Shown here one piece after another: positions 27,401 to 35,966 of a stretch of DNA of 64,000 nt. The notes below the pieces were generated by a model. The model ran no database searches and was not told the origin of the DNA. It saw only the letters and a program-made list of their open reading frames with translations. Both the position numbers and the translations under genes were made by a program. This stretch comes from Limanda limanda (Eukaryota; Chordata; Actinopteri; Pleuronectiformes; Pleuronectidae), in NCBI RefSeq assembly GCF_963576545.1, contig NC_083646.1, positions 15,107,238-15,171,237 on the forward strand. The letters run 5' to 3'. Every line of letters begins with the position of its first letter. Within the stretch, counting starts at the first letter, position 1.

Positions 27401-28134
27401 ATCCTCATCAGCCCATGTACTTGACCCAGTTGTCATAGAGGTGTTTGAATTAGCATTTCTCCTGAGAACTTCATGTGTCTCTCATCCTTTCTGGCTAAAG
27501 TTCAAACTAAATTACACAGAGCATGTTACCTAGGGAACAAACATGATAAATGATGGGTCAAATGTCACCATTTAAGTAAAGTCTTGTAACATGTGTCTTC
27601 CAGAGGCGTAATGACCCATACGTCCTCAACTCCACTGTGTCCTTCATGGTCACAGCCATGCCTTATCGGGTCCAACCCCGCAGCCTGCCTCAGCACAGCA
27701 CCTCGGTAAGATGGAGAATAACTGGAGTGTTTGAGAGTGTGTGAGACGCTACAGGAGAGAAAGAAAGTGTGTTGGCGACTCGGCACTTATAAACGCGTCC
27801 CTCTGTTCTGCAGATGGGGACCCTGGTGTTGTGGGGGACTCCTGATGTCCTGTTTGCTGTCCCCCTCTGGGTCATCATCCTGGCCATACTGCTGGGCCTG
27901 CTGGTGCTGGCCATTCTTACGCTCGCCATGTGGAAGGTACAAAGTCTCACACAAACACACATACATCATCCACATTCCTCTGCATCCCTTTATGGTAGTT
28001 CAATTATCCAATCCTGCACTAATGGGTTAATATGATTCCCTTAGTGTGGTTTCTTTGACCGGGCGCGGCCACCAACTGACGACAACGTCTCCGACCAGGA
28101 GCGGCTGACGTCGGATCAAACAGGGGACGCCTAA
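919..28134 (+). CDS. itga8: Integrin alpha-8, C-terminal 745 residues in 20 exons (5' end outside window)
   Basis: This is a transmembrane integrin alpha subunit that pairs with beta-1 at the cell surface and binds RGD ligands such as nephronectin. Coding exons are 919-971, 1062-1267, 4628-4825, 9193-9238, 9382-9489, 13426-13481, 13837-13994, 14090-14221, 15614-15681, 16209-16356, 17068-17160, 20954-21033, 21446-21526, 23051-23156, 24584-24742, 26870-26986, 27104-27217, 27604-27705, 27814-27936 and 28045-28134. They sum to 2238 nt with every phase matching and all introns GT-AG. In fragment numbering, FG-GAP calcium loops begin near residues 13, 79 and 145, thigh and calf domains follow, a furin site RHKR is at 587-590, the membrane helix is about 689-716, and GFFDR is at 718-722. 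The tail ([12 protein letters not shown]..., ending in GDA) separates alpha-8 from alpha-V and alpha-5. Human ITGA8 has 1063 residues, so roughly 310-320 residues lie upstream of the window. No frameshift or stop was seen. Confidence 0.96.
1617..1697. repeat. (GT)n microsatellite
   Basis: About 80 bp of near-pure GT with two TTTG interruptions, in the itga8 intron 3' of the 1062-1267 exon. Confidence 0.95.
3450..3673. mobile_element. Small fold-back (MITE-like) element
   Basis: A perfect 14-bp inverted repeat, GAGCCCCTGAAGTC at 3450-3463 and its complement at 3660-3673, bounds 224 bp. The interior has several GTGCGCAC/GGGCGCAAG motifs and no coding capacity. It resembles a non-autonomous DNA transposon. 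No clear target-site duplication was found, so the superfamily is not assigned. It lies in an itga8 intron. Confidence 0.6.
3779..4380. mobile_element. Second fold-back (MITE-like) element with imperfect arms
   Basis: The left arm (3779-3818, starting CAGAGCCCCTAACGG) and the right arm (4342-4380, ending TTAAGGGCTCCGTAC) are imperfect inverted copies about 38 bp long, including the A8/T6 run and GGTT. The interior repeats GCGCACATG and AGAAAGT motifs in both orientations. Apparent reading frames inside have no recognisable domain. The ends share AGAGCCCCT with the neighbouring element at 3450, so the two probably belong to related families. Confidence 0.55.
7315..7355. repeat. (CA)n microsatellite
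   Basis: About 40 bp of CA units in the large itga8 intron between 4825 and 9193. Confidence 0.9.
8431..8504. repeat. (GT)n microsatellite
   Basis: About 74 bp of nearly uninterrupted GT in an itga8 intron. Confidence 0.95.
8841..8898. repeat. Perfect 58-bp palindrome, no spacer
   Basis: Bases 8841-8869 are exactly complementary to 8870-8898, with the axis at AAA|TTT. Each arm contains the 9-bp unit CACAAATGC in tandem. It lies in an itga8 intron about 0.3 kb before the exon at 9193. Confidence 0.97.
10266..10293. repeat. (GT)n microsatellite
   Basis: About 28 bp of GT in the itga8 intron between 9489 and 13426. Confidence 0.85.
10883..10964. repeat. (CA)n microsatellite
   Basis: About 82 bp of pure CA in the same 3.9-kb itga8 intron. 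Apart from CA/GT runs, that intron (9490-13425) shows no recognisable feature. Confidence 0.95.
14254..15447. repeat. Tandem duplication of about 0.6 kb
   Basis: Sequence from about 14254 to 14839 recurs from about 14853 to 15447, from TTCTGTTAAAGTCTAAATTC to CAAGACCTGGACAGCA. The copies differ by scattered substitutions and small indels; for example, copy 2 gains about 20 bp near 14980 and loses a short stretch near 14495. Both lie in the intron between itga8 exons 14090-14221 and 15614-15681. No exon is duplicated. Confidence 0.95.
16184..16207. repeat. (CA)n abutting a splice acceptor
   Basis: A short CA run ends in the acceptor AG of the 16209-16356 exon and takes the place of the usual polypyrimidine tract. 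Confidence 0.9.
16209..16356 (+). other. itga8: itga8 148-nt exon flanked by CA repeats on both sides
   Basis: This exon encodes the stretch from [12 protein letters not shown] to IGVERRVE in the upper leg of the integrin. Its acceptor AG at 16207-16208 directly follows a (CA)n run starting near 16184, with hardly any polypyrimidine tract. Its donor GTAAGT at 16357 runs straight into about 40 more CA units, to 16437. The length is not a multiple of three, so skipping it would shift the frame and truncate the protein before the membrane helix. Confidence 0.9.
16358..16437. repeat. (CA)n directly after a splice donor
   Basis: About 76 bp of CA begins within the donor GTAAGTACAC of the 16209-16356 exon. 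Confidence 0.95.
17199..17826. mobile_element. Probable MITE with degenerate inverted ends
   Basis: The left end (CTAAAGGCCGATATATGCTT) and the complement of the right end (CTTAAGGCTTCATTATGCGT) are imperfect inverted copies about 30-50 bp long, enclosing about 630 bp. This kind of end is familiar from teleost non-autonomous DNA elements. No protein domain was seen inside. It begins only 39 bp after the donor of itga8 exon 17068-17160. Confidence 0.55.
18330..18400. repeat. (TG)n microsatellite
   Basis: About 70 bp of TG in the itga8 intron between 17160 and 20954. Confidence 0.95.
19022..19121. repeat. Perfect 47-bp inverted repeat with 6-nt loop
   Basis: Bases 19022-19068 are exactly complementary to 19075-19121, with a six-base loop at 19069-19074. 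The stem is AT-rich with no mismatch or bulge. It lies in an itga8 intron. Confidence 0.97.
19170..19380. mobile_element. Possible dispersed repeat fragment
   Basis: The stretch beginning GGGCCCGAGCACCGAAAGG and continuing GAGGCCCTATTG resembles a sequence I associate with dispersed repeats in teleost genomes. No ends, target duplication or coding sequence could be defined. Confidence 0.3.
22418..22763 (+). mobile_element. tRNA-derived SINE
   Basis: The 5' part is tRNA-like, with an A-box region (AGTGGCAGAAACTTGG) and a B box (GGTTCGACTCC). The body has the phrases CCCTGGGCAAGGAACCTTAC and GCTCCCCGGGCGCC, common to teleost SINEs. It ends in an ACAAATAAATG... then TCTTAATCT tail. The B-box segment is triplicated (three 11-bp units at 22464-22496). 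It lies in the itga8 intron between 21526 and 23051. Confidence 0.85.
23183..23305. repeat. (GGTT)n tetranucleotide array
   Basis: About 120 bp of GGTT units with a few substitutions, starting 27 bp after the donor of itga8 exon 23051-23156. Confidence 0.95.
24212..24238. repeat. (GT)n microsatellite
   Basis: A short GT run in the itga8 intron before the 24584 exon. Confidence 0.85.
25950..26692. repeat. 10-bp minisatellite with higher-order structure
   Basis: About 740 bp of a 10-bp unit, ACGCTACRTC, with variants (ATGCTATGTC, ACACAACGTC, ACGCTTTGTC, ACACTTCGTC). After one irregular unit near 26003 the 10-bp phase is kept to the end. Blocks of 13-14 units recur: 26101 onward matches 26231 onward, and 26201 matches 26341. 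It lies in the itga8 intron between 24742 and 26870. Open reading frames across it arise because the unit lacks stops. Confidence 0.96.
26870..26986 (+). other. itga8: itga8 exon carrying the heavy/light chain cleavage site
   Basis: The exon encodes 39 residues, with RHKR followed by AVST near its end. This fits the furin-type site that splits alpha-8 into disulphide-linked heavy and light chains; the human protein has RKRD at the equivalent place. The adjoining 27104-27217 exon supplies the cysteines ([12 protein letters not shown]) of the calf-2 domain. Confidence 0.85.
27814..28134 (+). other. itga8: itga8 transmembrane and cytoplasmic exons
   Basis: Exon 27814-27936 encodes the single membrane helix ([19 protein letters not shown]), and exon 28045-28134 encodes a 29-residue tail beginning [10 protein letters not shown] and ending GDA, then TAA at 28132-28134. 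GFFDR is the membrane-proximal clasp that pairs with the beta tail. In alpha-V and alpha-5 the equivalent is GFFKR, and the aspartate version is typical of alpha-8. Confidence 0.95.
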
Positions 28135-29314
28135 GTCGATGCAGGACAGCCCCTGAAGGGAGGACTGCGGTTTGGGAGGGATGTGCACCTTCTGAGTAAC
28201 TTAAATCAGATCTGAGATCTGTAGTCATTGGACCCTACATTCCTTGGCTGCACATCTTCTGCCTCTCTATTAATGACATTGACTGAAAGGACAGACGGAA
28301 GACTGCAGCGCCGCTCCGGCTTGGACAAGGAACCAGACAGAACGGGACCAAAACAACACTAAACAGACTCAATCACACACACATGTCTATTGTTTATCCA
28401 TCGCAATGAGGCACCAGAACTGAAGACAGCACGGACTTTGTTGTGAGGGCAATGCTTTAAATGTTTCTGAATGTTTTCACGTGTCTGTGTAAGCGAGGCA
28501 CAAAGAGACATGAGGTCTATGCACAAGTGCTTTTGTGAGTGTTTGTCTGTTTGTGAGTGAATGAGTGAGTGAGTGAGTGTGTTTGTGCGTGTGTGTGCGT
28601 GCGTGTGTGTGTGTGTGTGCAGTTACTGTACATATGTGTGTGTGTGTTTATTATGTGCCTCTTGTGTGAGCCCTTCATTCACTTATTGAATTCCTTCCCC
28701 ACCTAATTTAATTTATCCTGGTTCTTCAGAGCAGGCTGTGTACAGATTACACACACACACACACACAAACATACACACACACACATACACACACATATAC
28801 ATAGGATCCGCATTCATAAACATAAAGGCACAGAGTTAACGTGTATATTTAAGAATGTATGTGCAATATTTGGGTGTTGCGTGATACTGAAGCTTGTTTA
28901 CACTGGCATTATTTTTATCAGAGCTTAATGTTTCAATTGTTTATGTATATAAGTGTATATTCGATTTGAGCATTGCAGAAGCAACGGATTAGAGTGATTT
29001 AAGCCACATGACATTTCAAGAAGAATAGAGTGAGGAGACAAATAACTTAAATAACTTATTACTGTGGTCTGTTCTTTTAGGATTCGATTAGACTTCAAAA
29101 CCTGTTAAGATAAAGAGTCCGGAACAAAAACCCACTGTTGACCATCTGAGGCACTGCTGCGCCAACTGTACAGCATTTAGCTGCGTCTGTTTAATGTCAT
29201 TCGTTTATGTGATAATAAAATATGTCACACACATGCAGGCAGAACAAAGTGTGAGTTCATCAACTGTACCCAGAATTGAAACCCACCTTGTGTGCTATTT
29301 GTTATTTGTACCAG

Positions 29315-29320
29315 AATAAA
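29315..29320 (+). promoter_or_regulatory. Candidate poly(A) signal for itga8
   Basis: AATAAA followed within 20 nt by a GT-rich stretch, about 1.2 kb after the stop codon. An earlier AATAAA at 29214-29219 is an alternative. Confidence 0.45.
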
Positions 29321-29826
29321 GTGTTGTTTTATTGGTCATTCTCATTATTATTGGTTTGTTTTGGAAAGCGGACTTTACATTTTCCTCCTCACCGTGAAGT
29401 TAGAAACGGAAATCATCCGTGCATTTGTTGCAGGAATAGAGCACAGAAATATGAAATAAATTGAAAATGAAAAAATTGTCTCTGTGATCATATTTTGTTA
29501 CAGCTTAGCTTTGTGCCCAGACCAAGCAAATCATTGAGGTTAATTATTCCTATTATCAACCCAGAAATCTGTGTTTTTATAGCACAGAGTAGTTTTGCAC
29601 TGTGCATGATACATTTATACTAATATGCGTGTTCTTATTTAGTTCTATTTAAACATGTTTTGTGTTCGTATGATAACAGAGTTTGATTCAGCTGATGTAG
29701 AATCTGTCTCCACCTAGGCAGAAGCACTCTTGCGCCCCCAGGCGGTGAAGTGTAGATATAAACCAGTGCTGCGGTGGACCGAGGTGCAGAAGAGGCAGGA
29801 CAGTGACCTCTTGTGATGATGACTTC

Positions 29827-29854
29827 AATAAAACTCTGTGGTGGTGGTTTTATT
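29827..29854. promoter_or_regulatory. Opposed poly(A) signals on both strands
   Basis: AATAAA on the + strand at 29827-29832 is followed by GTGGTGGTGG. TTTATT at 29849-29854 is AATAAA on the - strand. They could end the convergent itga8 and atxn1 transcripts. Confidence 0.4.
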
Positions 29855-32727
29855 TTCAGAAAAGATCAGGTTATGATAAAAACAATAATAAAAAGATCAA
29901 AGCTGTGAGGATGCATTTTCAGTGTTAAGCAGTGGGTTTGGGGTATTTGTAAGAGTAGCTCCATCAGTCTTACTGATGATTGTGATATCCAGAGATATTT
30001 TATGTGGAGTTATAAAAACAGGATTTATATAAAAGTTATCCTGTTATTTCTACTCACAAGAATGTTTTTGTGGAGCTGGACTCAAGTCTTCGCCTTCAGG
30101 CAATTTGTTGAGCTTGATGTTTGACCACAGGTGCTCTGTGGCTGAACTTTATTTCCCTACAGCTGCAACTTTATAGTGACTCAAGTTTGCTTTATAAACA
30201 CAAGTCAACACTAGGTCTATAATGCATGATGGGTTATTGACTTTGTGTTGCTACAACATCTTGGGTATTAAGTTTATTTTTCGAAGTGTTTTTTCTGTTC
30301 TGAGAAGTCAACTTTCATTGGTCTCTCAAGTCGACGCTTCATGTAATTCTGTGTGTTTCAGCCTCAGACTTTCCACCACATGAGCTCACAACATCACAGG
30401 CTCTTGGCTTTCGGGGAATGTAGTTTCTCAAATGCATATATGTCTAACAGCTCCCTAAACTAATGTAATCTCAGGGATTAAGCATTTAAAGAAGAACAGA
30501 ATATTGCAAAGGTATCATGGGAGCAGACAGACATGTAGTGTTCCTATCAGCCCTGTAAACAATCCAGTATATAATGTAGACTCTCTATAAGAGAATAATA
30601 AAACAATAAACAATAAAGCAAGGATGTACACTTGCAAACATATAGTACATCGGATCCATGGGGGTAGCTCATACTTGTGTTTATATTGTGTTTACAAGGT
30701 TCTAAAAGGTAGGAATGGAGCATTAAAAACATTATATTGTTGTTGAAGCCAAACAAGTATAATTCACTCTGTTGCAGATGTGAGCTTAGTCTTTGATATT
30801 TCCACTAACTGCCTGAATCAGAACACGATTTGTCATCTACGAGTTATTAAACTGCAAATTTGCATTATTCTTCATTAGCCGAGCAGCCACGAAACCAGAT
30901 CATTTTAAAACACACTGCAAGCGGTTTATGTGTAATTTATTCTTCCCTTCAACTGTGTGAACATGAGTATAATCTGAGGCACAATAGGCAGACACACCAA
31001 ACAGATTGCAGGACACACTTCACATGCAAAGCAGCTCGACTATATAATAATAATAAACGCAGGGAGCAGTTTGATCCTTCAGACCTCTGCTCTGGAGCTG
31101 ATGTTTGTGTTCACCTGAAAATTTGATGGATGTTGCCAAACTCTTCTTTTCCGTGGGTTTTATTAAAGTAGACACCTTGTACAGTGTGTCTGCATCACAT
31201 TGTGTTTTAGAGGGAAGTGATCAGGAAATTATTACAATAAAAATACAATAATTACAGACAATATTCACAATTAAGATGTGTGAATTTGATTTAAAGTAAA
31301 TAATGATTAGTGTTTTATTTACTCTATAAGATTTATAGGTTATTATTAGCTAACAAAACTACAAAAGGCAAAACATGAACATGATTTCTTTATAGTAATA
31401 AGAAATAAGAATTTCTCTGTCCAAATATTTGCTAGTTCAGTTTTTCATTGTGTTTCTTGTGGGAAATGTCTGATCGGGAGAATGTAAGTGAAGCTATTAT
31501 CAGACATTATATCAGACAAACTATCAGACACATTATCAGATTGTATCGTAAGTGGAAGCATTGCTCACAGTCATCCAGGTAGAAAACATTTTCACAAAGT
31601 CCTGCCAAACCTACCTCCTCCCGGATCATCTTGGGAAAGAATACAAAAGATTCTGCTTGTTTTTCTTTAGACTGTTTATTTCTTTGAATATATTTGATCA
31701 AATGTAAAATGACACATTTGAAGTAAAGATTTAACAGTTTCTGACTAGCGAACCTCAACACCATCAAAATAGGGAACATTATTGATACTTACTACGTACG
31801 ATAGTGGGACAAACTGTAACTTAGATTTATCCAGCAAACAAACCCAAATTACAAAATCCTTTTTTTTTTTAAAGTGTTTTTTTCCCATAATTTCCTGGAT
31901 TGTTGAGCTAGTGCAAAATAAAATGTCTTAGGTGAAGCGATATCCTTTATTCTGTCAAATGAACGATGACGTATTCTTGAACGTAAACTTCACTTCAAAG
32001 GTCTGTACATGGGGATCAGTGTTTATCTTCTCCACTGGCGACAAAGGTCATACCAACATTATAATGGAAGACTTTGGCTATTTACAAATCGCTGAGATGT
32101 ACTGTTTAGTGTACGATTTCTCTCAGACATGCTGTACATTACTTATGTGTATTAGTAACTAAAACACCCCCTCCCTATATGTCAAAGTGCAACTCCATAG
32201 ATCACCACATGGTGGTGCTTACACCATGTCCAACGTTTTTTTAGAAAGGCTTTAAAATTGTATTTGAATTGGCCTAGTTCAGGCAATTTCAGGGGTTACT
32301 AAGCTTTTCCACCAGGCTGATATTGGGGTCCAACTTAAAGTCTCTATACGGTTGTGGTCCAACCGCACATTTGTTTTCAATGACGCCGCCTCCTTTCAAC
32401 ACAACTGACTGTTGTTGGTCCTTGTCAGGGCAGAACAATTTTATTGACAATCTTATTGAGCACAGCTCCTCCCAGATTCAACCTGAGGTCTAACCAGCAG
32501 GAATAACTGTGTGGGTGTGCAGGGACTGCAAATGATAAGCCAAGCATTATTTTATATTTTCATCATGTCAACAAATCCCCATAAAAAGACTACAGCCAAC
32601 AAGGAGCTAATCAAACTTAGGTATTGTCTGTGCAGCTGAGGCCTGATCAATTCTACTCCTCTGATGTGACATTGACCAGAAAAAGACGAGGAAGAGGAGA
32701 AGAGAAAACAATTGAGGAAAGAGGCAG

Positions 32728-32950
32728 CTGTGGCCAGCAGGTCGAGCGAATCGTCCACTAACCAGAAGGTTGGTGGATTGATCGCCGGTCTTCTCCAGTC
32801 TGCATCCTGAGGTGACACTGGATGTCTGACAGGTGTGTAGTAAAAGGGCAGCGTATATAAGGACTGTATGATGCATTCTTTACTGTGAAGCTCTTTTAAT
32901 GGTCAATAAGACAGGAAGAGTGCCATATAAAATACAGTCCATTGTCATCA
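32728..32950 (+). mobile_element. Degraded tRNA-derived SINE
   Basis: A tRNA-like head (TCGTCCACTAACCAGAAGG, then a mutated B box TGGATTGATCGCC) is followed by CCAGTCTGCATCCTGA and a 3' part reading GGTCAATAAGACAGGAAGAG, then CCATATAAAATACAGTCCAT. This order matches a SINE type common in teleosts. The middle of the body is shortened. Confidence 0.75.
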
Positions 32951-35276
32951 CTCATGAACATGAACATGGGCCTTGATATTGTTTAGCCAAGGGAACATAA
33001 AGAATCCTGGAGCTGTGATGTATCAATCAACAGCTGAAAATAGTCCCCAGCTGTTTGATGTAAGCTTCTGCCTTTAAAAGAATTAAGTACACTTCTGTGA
33101 CCAGTTTTTAAAGATATGATGTTGTCTGTGGGGATGAATGGGCTCGTGTGCCACTGAGACGGTGAGGGGGATAAAAGTTTGACTAATGCAGTGTTGGTTT
33201 TAGTCTTTTCATGAGATTGATTGACATTAGGAAAACCTTGGAGTTACAGCAGACTTTGCCTTAGAGCATCAATCCCACACTTCATAAATGAGTCTGCGTC
33301 AAGATGTCACTTCAGATCTGTAAAAATACCCATTTCTGTTAGGAAATTTAAAAAAGGATAAAGTTTACAGAGAGACGAATGGCTACAGACACAAAGAATG
33401 CAACAGTAGCTCGACTTTGTAACAGTGATCATATAAGAGCACGCAGTCTCGTCAGAGAAAACAGTCACTGGGCAGTGGTAAGCCTGAGCAGTCGAACACA
33501 AGCAGACGAGAACAGTCGGTAACTGGGTTTACAAGAAAACACCTTTCAGGAGCTCTAAAAGGTCCATGGCTATCATGAGGAGAACTGCAGCTCACATCCA
33601 CAGAAAACTGTACGTTACAGTGTGCAAGTCGGAGGAACTGTGAGGAGGTTGAATAGTGTCGACTAGTGTAGCACATTCATGAACATTGGATCAACACCTG
33701 AACTGACCAGAAAAAAAAAACAAAGTACCACTTGTTGGAGAGTTAATGGAATGATTGAAAAAGGAGGCGCTGTGGCACATACAGTACATAAGCTACATAA
33801 GGGTTAGAATATCTATACACACACACTGTACACATTCTAGATACAACTTACTGTACATGATCAACACCTGCCGGCTATAGTTAGCTCTACAACTCTCTGC
33901 GTCGCCCTCTGAATAGTAGCTCTATAATACGTCATCAAAAATAAAGTTGAGATGCCCGACGTGTGTTTACATTCTCCGTCCCAGCAGAATATAGTTTCCT
34001 CTCAATAGTGAACCTGTCGGACATAAGGTGATGTCAAACAGTCATTTTACTCTTTCTCAATATATCTCGGAGATAAGAAACAGGGCCATCACCACCATCC
34101 TGCTGGATGCTTCATCAAAGTGCTGCTGCTCAGAACGTACACATGGGGACACACACATTAACACACCATACACACACACACACAGACACACACACACTGT
34201 TCCTGAGTATGAACTGTAGCATTTTTATTTTGGCTCTACTCTGAGAAATCGACTAAACCCAAAGACGGTACTCTGATAGACCAGGTGTGGACATATCATC
34301 ATTGAGGAAAACAGGTTTTAATGTTAAAAACTCTTAAAAAACATGTGCTGCTGTGAACCAGGTAGATTATTTATTGTATCTAAGGCCATAGAAATCAACA
34401 GGATCCATCTGTGGAGTGGGAGGTACCACGTTCCCATCAATAAGTCAATATTATATAGATATTTTGTTTTATCTTATGGTGTAGTTGCATTTTTAGTTGC
34501 TCAATATTTTACAAATAATATACTGACATAGGATCAGGTGGCTCTGTGGAATGTGGAAGGGGGTCGCTCGTGGTGATCGATTAGTTACCTCCTTTTATAG
34601 GTTTCAGTACAGAAGCTCTAAAAGTGATGGAGACTTCACTAACGTCAGAGCCCGATATTTTTCCCGCGAGACCAAAACAAAGATGAGCTGGACGTCATCA
34701 GACTCATCATGCTGCTGGAATCAAGGCCCCAGATGAACGATGAATGCTAATGTTTCTCGTTGCGTCTGCTTGTCATCGGGTTTGAAAAGGTAATAATACG
34801 TCATTTACTGTGCTGCCCACATTGGCTCAGAAAATAAAAAATCAATTAATTTGAGTATCCAGTTTGGCCAACTGCGGTTTATTTTGCAGTTTGAGGGCAG
34901 AAGCCACACAAAGACTGGCTGATAATCTCTTTCAGAGGTATAAGACAGAATTTTCCCTTTTCGTACATTTGTGTGAAATGCTGCACGAGGTGTGAAGGTC
35001 GAAAAAAACACACGTTGTCCTCGGAAGGAATCATCAGAAATTAGCAAAATCTCAAGGTCAAGTTGACAGAGGAATGCACTCATGTGCACCTGCTGTCACC
35101 CGCGTATTGAAAAGCACTGGTGCCAAGTTCTCAGCGTGTTCATCACCGGTGCAGCAAAAAGCACATGAGTGACTTCATGAGTAAGTCTTGAGGACAAATT
35201 CAGTGGTTTACATTCAGGCCTTTTTCCATTTCTGTATTTGAAGGCTGCACTGACAACAGAACTCACAGCGACCAGC

Positions 35277-35309
<33 letters not shown>

Positions 35310-35966
35310 CTGACTCCTGTGCTCTGTTGGACAGCTACACAGAAAAAAACACAAACACACTCTCATGGAGACGGGTGACACAAGCCGACGGTGGTAGCAC
35401 ACATCTGTCATGGTGTGAGAATAAAGAAAACTGCAGTAATAGAAGAGAAATCAAAACTTCATCAGATGCACAAAGGCAGCATAAATCACAAGTCATGATG
35501 ATGGAGCGTTGTCACAGAAACACTGTGGGTCTCTCTTTGACTCATTAACAACACTTCAAACCAAACACAAAACCAAACTATACTAAAAAATATGGTTACC
35601 CACTTTCTACAAGCTGACATCGGGGTCTGTGCTCGTTCGCGTGAATACAGAAATGATTAACGGTACTGCATTCAACAGGTGTGAGCCACATGACACAAGA
35701 GTGAAACGTCTCTCAGGCGACTGCCATTCATACTCAACATTCATGCTGCATTCGTTTTTGCTTTCAGCATTGATTGCACTGATCTCATGTGTGATACCAC
35801 GTTATGAAGGTGCTCTGCCGTACTTCATCGTGGATATCAAACGTAGGGTGAAAGAAAACATGTAAATACTGTGTAAACTCTGTCTATATTACAGTAGTCT
35901 GGATAGAGAGAAGAGAGGCGGGGGAAACACAAAACCACAGGAATTTTAAAATTCATTAAAGTTCTC

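Larger units (their letters stand above)
28135..35966. other. Convergent interval: 3' UTRs of itga8 and atxn1
   Basis: No coding exon was recognised in this 7.8 kb. itga8 enters from the left and atxn1 from the right, so much of it is probably untranslated 3' sequence. Candidate itga8 poly(A) signals AATAAA are at 29214-29219 and 29315-29320; the second is followed by GTGTTGTTTTATTGG. A pair of opposed signals is at 29827-29854. A SINE is at 32728-32950. TG-rich (28558-28620) and CA-rich (28750-28797) tracts lie in the itga8 side. Confidence 0.6.

Noticed and set aside
29690..29860. Possible small RNA gene with a TGATGA box
   Set aside because: TGATGATGA occurs, but there is no matching D box with terminal complementarity; the poly(A)-signal explanation fits better.
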